64,000 nt of DNA. It comes from Ascaphus truei. Taxonomy: Eukaryota > Chordata > Amphibia > Anura > Ascaphidae. Made by a program: the position numbers and the translations under genes. The stretch covers positions 8,852,864-8,916,863 of the forward strand of contig CM071574.1 in the NCBI GenBank assembly GCA_036426205.1. The letters run 5' to 3'. The notes beneath the pieces are model-generated. The model worked only from the letters and a program-made list of their open reading frames with translations, searched no databases and was not told where the DNA came from. Shown piece after piece: positions 50,736 to 62,397 of the stretch (positions are counted from its first letter, which is position 1; each line of letters opens with the position of its first letter).

Positions 50736-52479
50736 TGGCAAAAAAGGGGACGGGGCGAGTGGAACGTTGGCCCGGCCGCTGAGTTTTTAACCCTATCTTT
50801 GCTGCATATCTTTGCGCTGGTTATCTGCACAGAGAGCTCCCTCATGCGGTGCTTACACGTGGGGTCTCTAGGTGCTTGTTACTGCAAATGAGAGGGTGCA
50901 TCCTTCTGCAGGAGCTGTGAATACAGCTAACGTGTGATAACTTTTATTGTATGTTCAGGAGTAAATTCAAATCTCCCATGTGCTTAATAGAGAAAAAAAA
51001 TAGCACTGATTTTATCAAACGGGGGGAAATCCCATTAATTATGTTTATCTTTTATTTGTGCACCTGTTTCACCGCCCTGATTGTTGGTGCACAGCAAACA
51101 CTTCTTCAGACAGAAAGCTCATGCGTAAGCAGGGACGATGCGTTTTCCAGGGGGGCCAAATAATTAGAACTTTTTTTTATAAGGAGAAGGGCCACTATAA
51201 TATTTTATTGTAATCTCCCGCTCTCTTTCTAACTTCATCTCACTTTCATTCTCTCACACTCACACTCAACCTCCCAGTTCTTGGAATCTAGCCTAAAACC
51301 TGCTCGGGCGAGAAGTGCGCGCAACTCCACGCGCCCCTGCACTACAAACAAAGCCTAATTACGCCTTAAAGTGAATTGGTTCCGTATTTGGCTGCCTGAT
51401 ATAACACAGAACCAGAATGTGTGATGATGGCGGCTGTGTGCGTTACTAAGTGCGGTGGCATGTGAGAGCAGGAAATAAAACGCAAAAAGAAAAATAACCT
51501 TGTGCTTTCGTGACAAAACCTGCAATCAAAAGAAAAATCCAGTGCTTTTCATTTCTTCTCCAAGGGCAGCGGACGCATTAGCGGAAGAGCAGAGGTGCGT
51601 CACGTACACACCTTTAGACACACTCACAAAGCTTGAAGCCGACATTGGCGGATATATTTATGTCTGTGCCAGGGCAGGGAGCTGTACCTTTCCCTGCAAT
51701 TTAACAAGAGGTGGAAGTGCTGCGGTCTTATCAGTTAATGTGATGTGAGCGGGTGACCTGTGAAGACACTTCTCTGCTGCTGATCACAAGAGTGAAGAAT
51801 TTGGGATAAGGGCTGTTAACCCTTTCGTTGCCAAACTGCATTGCTTTCTCTCCCCCCCCCCCCCGTGGAAGTTAAGCCACATTAACCATTAAAAGCAGCA
51901 TTGCCACGTAATGGATCATCTTTATTTGTCCACTCATTTCCCACGTCCAAACATCTTAATAAAATGTAAATCAGCAATCCGCACGGCTCATTCCGTTTCA
52001 TTTTCATGTGACCGCGTTTGTCGTGATTGTGTGCGTCCCAGCTTCTGGCCCTGGAGACGATAGAAGTATTCCCATGTTTGTTGTTGATTTACGAAGACAA
52101 CAGAGTTTGAACCGTGCCTTTCTCCAGAACTGGACAGATCCCAGGGTTACGAGTCTGTTGGCCATGTAACTGTACAACCCGTCCTCTTGGGTTTATCTTA
52201 CTTAACACCAAATGATAGAATAATCCAGCCTCAAATGCCAAGAATATTCGTAAAGTGTGGACAGGTAGCATAGATACCCCTCCCCTCGAGGGCTGCCATG
52301 TTTGATTGGGCCAAGTGGAAGAGAAAGTAAACTTCAGCCCAACAGTCAGACTGGAGCCACTACCACTTGCTGCTACACCCCGGATGTTTTGGCGTTGTGT
52401 GTTTGTAGTTTGTATTTTTCCAACCCCTTTGTGTGTATCCTCCTCGCCATCTTGAATATAGCTTTTATTGGTTCGTATA

Positions 52480-54226
52480 TGTAGCCCCGAGGAAAATTTA
52501 AGCTTTCTGGCCCCCCTCCGCGAGTGCCGTGCGGTAGCGGGTGCCGCCGGAGGCTGCGACGGACCCGCCGGCACTTCGCGAGGGTGGGGGCCAGTGCAGG
52601 GAGCAGAGCATTACATTCTGGTGCAGGACGGTTGCCGGGGACGCGATCGGGCCGTCGCTAAGGCCGCGATCGCGTTGCCACTGGCCCGGCGGCTTGTGCA
52701 GAGGGCGCCGCCATTGCGCGTTAGCTCGCGCATGCGCAGTAGGCGGCAAGCGCGAGATAGGACCCCAGGGCTAGGGAGAGATCGCGCGAGAGTAGGGAAG
52801 TGTAGAGGGAGGTTGAGGCGGCCATTAGGCGTTCGCGCATGCGCGGGAGAAGCGCGCACGCGGCCCCAATGCTGTAGCAGCCTCCTGGGAACTACAACTC
52901 CCAGGAGGCATAGGGAGACAGGCACCAGGTGCCTGATAGTGGCCAATAGGGCTGGAGGAAGCTCAGCCCGGGAAAAGAGATACATTTCCTGGGTTTTGCA
53001 TGCGCCAGTCAGGCTGAGGAGAAGGAAGGAGTAGGAAGGGTGTAGGGAGCGAGTGGCTCCTGCACCAGGTAAGGGTTCTCCTTAGGTCCCCAGGCAGGCC
53101 CCAATTCCCGGTAAGGGCAGGGGGTAACTGAAGAGGGACAGCCCTAGATAGGGAAGGTCACCCTTAGGTGCGGAAGGTGCAGTTGGCAGTGCCACAGCGG
53201 ATAGGGCTGTGCGCACTGGCAAATAGGCACAGCGTGCAAGCAGTGGATTTGCTGCGGGTTCCAGTATATGGTGTGTGTTATGTTAGCTGTGTGTGTGTGT
53301 CGATGCATGTGCTAGGCGCAGTGTGTGCAGCGTGTGTGAGTACCTGCAGGTTGACGGTGAGAGCGGCGTGTCTGCTGCAGGTGCTTTAGGAGTAGCAAGT
53401 AGTTAGTAGTTACAGATAGGACTGGGTAGCTAGGGGAGGGGGCAGGTTATTACTCCACAGGCCCTAGGAGTTTTCCCCAAGCCACCCCAGGTTGCGGTTC
53501 ATCAGGGACAGGCCCTAGGTTAGGGTTCCTGTCACGTTAGGGATAGATAGGGATAGCGGCGGTTGCTGTTCCCGTGAGACGGTGTGTTACCGAGAGACTG
53601 TTGTGTTCCCGTGAAGCGGTGGGACCCTTGTTGGGGTTCCTGGAGAAGCACCTGGATAGGATCAGACGGATGCATCGCACGTCTGAACCTTTGTGAAGAT
53701 CGTTGCAGGCCCGAGCACCGGAGTACTCGGCAGGTAACGCTGTATCATAAGTGCACCAACAGGCCTAATAGATAATTTAGTGACTGCGCAGTCACCCACG
53801 ACCTCCGTAGGAGTACGGGACATTGGGTGTGGGGGATCACAGGACACTGGGTGGGAACACCAGACATTGGGCTGAGGTGATATGGTTAAGGTGATGCGGA
53901 TAGAGCATGATGTTATGTACTGTGTTATATGTTCTCAAGTAAAGTGTTAGTTATTGTTTTATCGTATACGTGTGTTATTGTATTTCTTACCCAGGGCTAT
54001 CTTTCATAACGGGGATCCTGGGTAAGTGGAGGCGCTGCACCAGGTAAATGGTAAGGGTTTCCCCAGGCTCCCAGCTAGCGGAGGCTCAGATCTTCTGGAG
54101 CCACAGGTGTGATACAGTTACCAGTAGTCCCTTAGAAGAGGTGTGTCGCAAGGAAAGGGACCGGTTAGACCACAAGGGGCCAATGTGAGATTGGGTGGGT
54201 CAGGCCGGTTCACAAATAGGGCTACA
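52480..54226. repeat. Probable solo LTR with TATA target duplication
   Basis: The segment starts TGTAGCCCCGAGG and ends AATAGGGCTACA (TG...CA, with 7-bp terminal inverted symmetry). It is flanked by TATA at 52,476-52,479 and 54,227-54,230. It is CpG-rich at the left, has CTGCACCAGGTAAG motifs, and lacks coding sequence. A related locus at 59.98-60.34 kb has the same flanks without this 1.75-kb block, which supports insertion. The low-complexity TSD leaves some doubt. Confidence 0.65.
52880..52909. promoter_or_regulatory. ZNF143-type ACTACAACTCCCAG motif in a perfect hairpin
   Basis: GCCTCCTGGGA and TCCCAGGAGGC flank ACTACAAC. ACTACAATTCCCAG-like sequences are known ZNF143/SBS sites in CpG promoters. 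Here it lies in the presumed LTR. Confidence 0.4.
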
Positions 54227-54233
54227 TATATAA

Positions 54234-54416
54234 CAGGGATGACCAGCTCCAGTCCTCAAGAGCTACCAACCGGTCAGGTTTTCAGGATATCCCTGCCTCA
54301 ACACAGGTGGCTCAATCGGTGACTCAGTCGTTTATTGAGCCACCTGTGCTGAAGCAGGAATATCCTGAAACCCTGACTTGTTGGTGGCCCTTGAGGACTG
54401 GAGTTGGCCGCTCCTG
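54234..54416. repeat. Palindromic hAT MITE, copy 10
   Basis: Starts CAGGGATGACCAGCTCCAG, ends GGAGTTGGCCGCTCCTG. It is positioned equivalently to copy 11 at 60,076: the flanking AAGAATGACTAGGAACCACT is shared. Confidence 0.85.
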
Positions 54417-54419
54417 GCA

Positions 54420-56580
54420 AATAAGAATGACTAGGAACCACTAGGTTAGAGCGTCCCATCTTAATGACAAAGGGTTACCATTTGTGGATCGAACCATGCA
54501 ACATAGTACAGACTAATTCATCCCAACTCCATGCTTCCACATAATTGGAAAAAGAAATACAAACATTTTTTTCTACAGAAATGCACCAGTAAGAAACAAT
54601 GTTGGCCTGATCAGTAACACCCCTGGTTACTGATCAGTAACAGGTGATCTGCTGCTATACCTGTGTAGACATGTGTAAAATTGGTGTACATATCTCTTTC
54701 ATGCTGGCAGTAATCCTGGTAAGTATGCAGGGTTGCCAGTAACAATCATGGAGGTTTGCCCTCAAACCCTGGTGAGGTGTCATATGTCCCAAAGGAAGTG
54801 ACAACATGCTTTGTGTCTACGATTAGTGACACAGAGGGTGTCTGTTTTCTGGAGGTGATATAAGACACAGAACTGCCTAAAGTTAGAGTTCTGTTGGTGT
54901 TCTGACTCTGTTCAGGAGAGTCATGTGGAGGTCTGCAACAGTGTTGCAGTGTCTGATGCAATAGCTGTGAGTCTGTGCAGCTCAAAGCAGAGAGACAAGC
55001 TGGTGAATCTCCCTGAGGGGAGAGGTGGAGAGCAACTCTATTAGAGGAGAAGGAACCTTTCTAATGGAGTGCAGCAGAAAGATGAGCGGCTGAGTACGAC
55101 CGCTATGAGGGGCAGTGTGATTGTAGCTTTGAGACAGGCTATTAATAATACACACCAAATATCACTGGGTTGAACTGAACGAGGCTGATATGATAAAATG
55201 TAATTTATTCCTTGAAAAAGGTGAACACACGAGATTATACAAATAACAGACAAAATATAGACACTTAAGATGGAAATGATGAAATAGTCAGAAATCGTGA
55301 CTAGCAGTTCATACAGCAATCTTGAAACTCACAAAGACACGAAAGACAATAGCCATAGGCTGAGCCTGGTTCTTATACAATTATTTCCCATTGAACACCA
55401 CCTAAACCCAGCCCCTCTCATAAATCAGTGGTGAGGTTGACAGTTTTCCTCAGAGTAAAACTCCTCCCACCCAAGGACGTTTCCTATCTAAATAACTTCA
55501 TAACTTCAGTTCAGTAGTACTTACTGGCACGTGAGACATATTAATACATTCCGGCACGCATGACGCTCCCAATAAGACTAAATATTACCGTGTAATATTA
55601 AAATTAAGAGAGATATTAATATCTGTCTCTTAGTACCGGCTAGACATCATGTGTCTGTAATCCTTATGTGCGAATCAGTCCCACGAATACACATATGTAG
55701 CTTTTAGCACGTTCAGCTCATAATATTCTTATATTTAATAAGGTCACTCATTCTGATATCTCCTTGGGTAACCGCACCCCTGGCCCCCATCAAGAAATCC
55801 TTTGAAGCTGGGCTGTGTGTAGTGAACATTTGTCACCAGTGCTATATTTCACACCCAATGCCCCAGCCATGGGCCTAGCTGTCTCTACCTGCAAGATGTG
55901 TTAACATACACCAAACCCCCTCTGTACTTTTCACACCCAACTTCAATCAAGCCTTTTGAAGCCCAGATATTTCTGAAAAGACACACCACATTTGTATTTT
56001 CCTAAACTGTAGCTCATTAACCCCTTAAGCCCCATTGTGTGTGTGGTGCAGACACTGTCACAGAAACAATACATTTATACAGGGGAATAAATAGTTGGAT
56101 GGCTGAAGCAAGGCAAAAACACATTACTGGACCCCAGTCCAGTTAACCCCTTGCTTCCCAGGTGAGAGTAGAGGGTGGCCAAATGGGGTGTAACCCCTTT
56201 AATCCCGGGCCAAATCTCCTCTCTCTTGACAGGCAGCCTGCCCATAAAGATGTCAATAAAGATGCCCAAGTTCACCAAACCCTTGCTGTGTGGGAGTGAA
56301 GTTCTTGCACAGGAGGAGGCACCACAGAGGAGGTCCTCATCAGACCCATCTCCCTCCGGACGCAGAGATCCTGATGAGGTGGAGGCGCTGCACTGGATAT
56401 AGGTAGGACTCTAAGCACACTACCTCAGCGCCTGTCTTGCTGATATCCCCATACCATCCAAGCGGGAGACTCAGGAGTCCTGTAAGCCAGCAGGTGCACC
56501 ACACCATACATGCATGTAATGGGGACCAGTTAGACCACAGGGGCCAATCTGAGATTGGGTTGGTCCAGAAAAACAGTTAC
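54420..56580. other. Stretch without a recognised gene
   Basis: Only short frames are seen. A block near 56,320-56,580 resembles the 3' part of the presumed solo LTR (GTGGAGGCGCTGCAC..., GGGACCAGTTAGACCACAGGGGCCAAT), so an old LTR fragment is likely there. Confidence 0.45.
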
Positions 56581-56589
56581 ACCTGTAAT

Positions 56590-58272
56590 AATTATCTTTC
56601 AGTAAACTGGATCAGATATGCCAACTCCACTCTCTACTCTGGTACCTGTCCAGTCTCCTTCAAGCACACAAGTTATACCTTTACTCAAAAACATCAAGCT
56701 TGACCCTACCTGTCTCTCTACTTATCGCCCTGTCTCCCTCCTGCCTTTTGCCTCTAAACTCTGTGAACGTCTTGTGTTTTCTCACTTACTCCACTTTCTG
56801 ATCACCTACTCTCCCCTACACTCTAGCTTCCGCACTGCTCACTCCACTGAAACAGCCCTCACAAAAATAACTAATGACCTCCATGCTGCTACACAATGGT
56901 CATTACACTTTGCTCATATTACTTGACCTCTCTGCAGCCTTTCATAGTGTGGACTACCCTCTTTCTACTTCATATTCTTGGCATCCGTAACAGAGCTCTA
57001 TCCTGGATTTCCTCTTACCTCTCCCATCGTACTTTCAGTGTCTTATTGTGTTTCTAACACCGCCTCCTCTATCGATCTCTCTGTGGGGGTACCCTAGGGC
57101 TCTGTCCTGGAACCTCTTCTCTCTCTACACTCTCTCGAGGTGACGTTATCACATGTCTAGGGTTCAAAAATCACCTCTATGCTGATGACACACAAATGTA
57201 CCTTTCTACCCGACCTCACACCTGCTGTACAGACCAAAGTTCCCGAATGTCTGTCTGCCATATCAACATGGATGGCCTTTCGCCGACTCAAACTTGACAT
57301 GTTCAAGATAGAGCTCCTCATACTTCCTCCCAAGCCTGGCCCTACTGCCCCCTTCCACATAACTGTTGGCAGTACCATCATATACCCAGTATCACAAGCA
57401 CGCTGGCTAGGGGTCACATTTGACTCCTCCCTGACTCACAATGTAACGAAAACCGGTCGTTTTTACCTCCGTGACACTGCAAAGATACTCTCCTTCCTCT
57501 GTGCCTCTACTGCTAAAACTTTAAGGCCGAGTCCACACTCTGTGCGTGCGGCGCGAACAAAAGGCTGTACCTCTATGAGGCAGGCCATAGAGGGCGCGAC
57601 TGAACGTGCAATGAAGTGCCACGGTGCGGGCAATTTTCGAGCAGACATAAGATTTTGCTTTGGTCGAGCGATGGCCAGGTAACGGGAGCGGTTCAGCCAA
57701 TGAGGGCGAATCACTCATGTGACATCACGGCCACGCCTCCCCATCACGCACATCATCGGAATCCCATACGCCACGGATCTCTCAAACGGCAGGCACACAC
57801 GTTGCGCTCCGTTGCACGTGCGCCTACAATATCCGCGGCTTAATGCAGACCCTCATTCTCTCCCGTCTCAACTATTTGTAACCTCCTGCTATCCGGCCTT
57901 CCTGCCTCTCACCTGTCTCCCCTAGAATCTATCCTTAATGCTGCTGCCAGAATCACTCTACTCTTTCCGAAATCTGTCTCAGCGTCTCCCCTGCTGAAAT
58001 CCCTCTCCTGGCTTCCTATCAAATCCTGTATTATTTACAAAATTCTCCTCTCTTTTAAAGCTTTACCCTCCTCTGCCCCTCCTTACATCTCATCCCTAAT
58101 TTCTCACTTTGCACCTGGCCGAGTTGCATTCTGCTCAAGGATGTCTTCTATCTACCCCTTTTGTACCTAAAGCCCTCTCCCTCCTAAAACCTCTCCCTCA
58201 CTGCCCCACACCTCTGGAATGCCCTTCCCCTCAATATCCGACTAGTACCCTCTCTCCACCTTTCAGATCTAT
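56590..58272 (+). mobile_element. CR1/L2-type LINE, frameshifted, plus strand
   Basis: Broken frames read [53 protein letters not shown], then a LYADDTQMYL-type catalytic block near 57,175-57,205, and the C-terminal SWLPI-like region near 58,000. A MITE at 57,525-57,839 splits it. The 3' end is lost at a junction with PLE-like sequence near 58,273. Confidence 0.85.
57525..57839. mobile_element. MITE with TTAA (or TTA) target duplication inside the LINE
   Basis: It is flanked by TTAA (57,521-57,524 and 57,840-57,843). Removing it joins 'GCTAAAACTTTAA' to 'TGCAGACCCTCATTCTC', restoring the LINE sequence. The interior shares CCAATGAGGGCGAA...GTGACATCACGGCCACGCC. TTAA would suggest piggyBac; TTA would suggest Harbinger. 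Confidence 0.8.
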
Positions 58273-58850
58273 CTAAAAACGCACCAGCTGCCAAACGGCC
58301 AGTTGAAACGCGTAGGGCGGAGTCGTGCCATACTAAGACTTTGCGGGGCATTCATTTACAGCCTGTGGACTACACTATTCAGCCAAGTGACTGCCTAAAC
58401 GGCCGTGCAGCAGGATCTGAAGCTGTTTTTGAGAGTGTTATCGGCTTGTTGTGACCCCGGGGGTCTGGATACCTACCACAAAGACACTTATGTACGTGCA
58501 TTTCTTTGTGTTTTATATATTGAAAGCAATTTTACACTATATTTGCGTTCCCTTTTTTGCATGTGGGGTTTCCTTCCCTCTATCTCTTTTATGGATCATC
58601 TGAGACATTACCTGTGATGGTGTGCAGTACTTACCTGGACGAATCCAGAATTGGTTACTCTTTAATACCCATCTGCCTGTTTATCATGTGGAATACGCAA
58701 GTGTAAAATTCAAAGATTATTTCACATTGTGTTATTTTGATATACAGTGTTGCACTATATTTTGTTGTATATTTCTTTACATATCCTGGATGGAATTTGT
58801 GCATCTCTCGTTCTTTTGTCCTATTATCTAAAGCAGCAATCCCCACTGAG
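58273..58850 (+). mobile_element. Penelope-like terminal-repeat fragment
   Basis: It contains GGCCAGTTGAAACGCGTAGGGCGG (58,296-58,319), the same GAAACGCGTAGG signature as the other PLE repeats. The CTGANGA half is not clear. No inverted partner found. Confidence 0.45.
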
Positions 58851-58855
58851 CACAT

Positions 58856-58878
58856 TATTATTATTATTATTATTATTA
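58856..58878. repeat. (ATT)n microsatellite
   Basis: Perfect ATT units. Confidence 0.9.
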
Positions 58879-59977
58879 TGTAATTTATAACATCAATACT
58901 TGACCTTTCCAAGGCTGTTTTTTTTTTTTTTTTTTTAACCCAATGCTCTATTCAGGAGATATAAGCTTTGAAATATTAAGTGTCCGGGAGGTTAAAATGA
59001 CGCCCAGTGCAGTAAGAGGTTACCGCCCTTGACGTTCTTTTAGTATGAGCTGTAATCTTGCAAAGACATGGTACCTCCTTAATCGTTTAACTACTAGCAA
59101 CCTTAACTTCAAAAGACATCCAGTGAAGCAACGTGAACCCGTCTTTGTCATTCTGCACACATCATTTTAACTTTGACTTTGCAAAATCCCGACAGTCCCA
59201 AGTTAGAAGGCAGAAAGCTGAAACTTCAGGGAGCCGTGCTGGCCGGGTGACATTGAAAAGCAAGCTCATAAATCCACACTATCTGGGGACTGCATGGCTC
59301 TGGGAGCACGAGTTATTTACTCCAAATAAAACGGATGTTGACGGCCAACTTTCAGGTGCTGCAAGATATCACACTAACTGGCATGTGCTTTCATTTTCCT
59401 GGGCTGGGAAATATTACTGTATTGTGAGCGTGACATGACTGCTAGGCGTCTTTGATTGATGGCATTTTGGCAGTTTTGGACGTTTCGGACTCCTTGTTCC
59501 AGCCTTTTACCTTGTGCTTGAAGATAAACCAACAGTTTATGCTTTCAGCACATTTTAGTGACATTTTATTTATAAAATGTTTTACCAGGAAGTAATGCAT
59601 TGAGAGTTACCTCTCGTTTTCAAGTATGTCCTGGGCACAGAGTTAAGAAGACAAATAATACATGGTTACAAATACATAGTTGCATAACTGAACAGGGTAT
59701 ACATTATATACAAGACATTGCATGCACAGTTAAAGATAATATATATTATGGGCGTATGAAACAGTTACAGACCAGATTAAAATGCGTGGCAGCCTTAGTT
59801 TTGAAAGAACTTAAACCGGTGGTGGGTGTGCAAGGATGCTGCCAGTCGTGTAACATTTTTTGCCATTGGCTTCACCATCCACATTGGCACTAATTGATCA
59901 AATGCAGTTCAATAAAAAGACCAACTTTAAATCAGCAACCTCGCCAAATTCTGTAAATTAAAAAAAAAAAAATACAA

Positions 59978-60340
59978 CTTGGGTGTTTTGAGTGTTTGTA
60001 GCTTTTAAAAAAAAAAACATTTTGTGTGTATCCTCTTTGCCATCTTGGATATAGCGTTTACTGGTTCGTATTTAACAGGGGAGGCCAGCTCCAGTCAGCA
60101 AGTGCTACCAACAGGTCAGGTTCAGTGCATCCTTGCCTCAGCAGATGTGGCTGCCGTTTATTGAGCCACCTGTGCTGAAGCAGGAATATCCTGAAACCCT
60201 GACCTGTTGGTGGCCCTTGAGGACTGGAGTTGGCCACCCCTTGCATATAAGAATGACTAGGAACCACTAGGTTAGGGCCTTCCATCTTAATGACAGAGGG
60301 TTACCATTTGCGGATTTAATCATGCAACAAAGGTGTAGTA
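59978..60340. repeat. Duplicated segment, paralogue of 52,385-52,479 plus 54,227-54,520
   Basis: It shares GTGTGTATCCTC..GCCATCTTG.ATATAGC, TGGTTCGTAT, the MITE, and AATGACTAGGAACCACTAGGTTAG...GGGTTACCATTTG with the other copy. It lacks the 1.75-kb LTR block. Confidence 0.75.
60076..60243. repeat. Palindromic hAT MITE, copy 11
   Basis: Starts CAGGGGAGGCCAGCTCCAG, ends GGAGTTGGCCACCCCTTG. It is in the same flanking context as copy 10, so both descend from one insertion before the segment was duplicated. Confidence 0.85.
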
Positions 60341-60344
60341 ATTG

Positions 60345-62390
60345 CTTTTGCGTTACTCCTGTGGATTCAAGGCAGCAATCCGCACTGCTAATTTACCCCC
60401 CACCCCTAAAAAAAACATTGATCCTTACAAATAAAGAATTGTTCACATCAAACAAGTCCTGAGAGTGCCATCCTCCTCTTTTACTCTTCCCCCTCGGCAT
60501 ATATATTGTTACAGTACCTGGACTGAGTGTCGCCCCCCTGGTGGTGATCCAGAGCCCGTCGGCCTCCAGGAATGCCTTTTACTGATTACCCTAGCAGACT
60601 TTATTTTTTATTTTTATTCTCCTGGCAAGTAATTTAGCGGTCATCTCGGATCTGGTGGTGTAATTAAAACAAAATAATATTAAGGGGGTGGGCGGGCACA
60701 CAGGGCTATTTTGGGCAAAGCTCTGACATTGTGCCCAAGGTATCCGCAAAGCTTTGCCCGGAATATGAAAGGTATAACGCTGTAAATCTCAGGAGATGCA
60801 GATGCTCCTTACACCGTAGTATCAAGGGCTCAGTGTGACAGATGTTGACACATTTTCAGCCCATTTAAAACATGAAAAGGGACATTTAAAAAAAAAAAAA
60901 AAAAAAAACAAACATTCCACCTGCAGCTTGTGGAAAACAGTTGTCACGGCTTATTTGGCTAACCCGGTAAAGTCCTCTACTTGAAAGCACTTTGAAGTGA
61001 TTATTAATCCATAACTAGTGGAATTCAGATAGATGTAATAAGGGATTTACTATTGTTTATGCCAAACCATAAATCACATTGTTTTCTGGCACAGGACTAG
61101 TGCCGTTACTTGACTTTTAACCGCCGTGTGCTTAAAATGTGTTATAGAACCTGTCACAACAGTTGAATATCAGCGAGCACTAAGACGTAGGTTTTTCCAC
61201 AAAGGAATTGCTGCAGTTTGCAGGCACGACTCTTTGCAGAAATATGAAGTGTCTTTAGAGCTCAGTTTTAGAGGTGCAACCCTAATGTGAACAGTACAAA
61301 TCTCCAAAGCAATGTGTATCTGCAGGTCAGTGGAATCCAACTTATTTATACTTAAAAAAAAAAAAATCTAAATTAATCATAAACCAATTTATATAAAAGT
61401 ATACCCCACTATAAAAATAATTATGAAAATACAACCACGTCTCAGCAGCATAATTGCTTTACATTGAGATGATGAACCTGCACATTCTCTGCCTCAGAAT
61501 GGGATTAAGATGAACGCCTGCTTTAACGTTTAGATGCATCAGCAAATTCTCACGTTTATGGAAATATGCACATCGTTGGCATGTCAACGCACTGGCAAAG
61601 TAGCATAAGGTGATTGGCACGAGGCATTTTACAATGTCTGTGTGGAACATTGGGGCTTTGATGGGTTAGCCTGCAACAGGACCTTTTTGGGGGGCAGTGT
61701 GTGTGCCTCTACATATCTATATTACGTTACTTCAGGGACTTTGCAATCCAATCAGACTTAATTAAAGCCCCAACAGGGTTGGATGATCGTTGTGCTTCAC
61801 AATATTGTTGCTTATTTGCTTTGTTCACTCACTCAAGTGAGAAACTCAATGACACGGCTAATAAACCTTCACTTTGGCAATAGAACGGCACTGCCCTTAT
61901 TAGTGAATGAGGCAAGCGTTATACTGTCAGAGAACGGAGAGACGGAACATTATAGCACGGGTCTAATGTACTAATGCGGATTCTACAGCTGCAAGGAGTC
62001 TCGTACTGTGGGCTTAAACACAAGTGTATAGATGGAAGTAGTATCTTTATAGATGACAGAATACTCACATACCCAGAAGACAAGGAATCCCTCTGTGTGA
62101 ACTTAAATTGCTTATTAAAGTGCTTTGCAATTTACTGCATCTCAGTGACTGCGGGTTGCTGTGTTTTTCTCTTATTTAAAAAACGACATTAACCGCTCTT
62201 ATGGCGACAGCTTCATTTCATCTGATGTTATCTCCCACTTGTTAGGGATGTTTATTGAGACTTCCAGCCTTTATATTAGGCTCATTATCGCTGATTGTTC
62301 TTCTATTTGACCCAATAACTTATGGTCTGTAGTCAAGTGCTGAAACAGCTGTCACCGCAGAAATTGGAAGCAACAGGCGGCTTTTCCCAG
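60345..62390. other. Stretch without a recognised gene
   Basis: Single-copy-looking sequence with poly-A tracts near 60,890 and 61,355 and only short frames. I identify no exon, RNA gene or repeat family. Confidence 0.5.
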
Positions 62391-62397
62391 TCTATGT

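Noticed and set aside
52089..53034. Overlapping frames of 161 and 188 codons on opposite strands
   Set aside because: They run across the presumed LTR boundary and a CpG-rich tract, with no recognisable domain and codon bias that looks like composition only.
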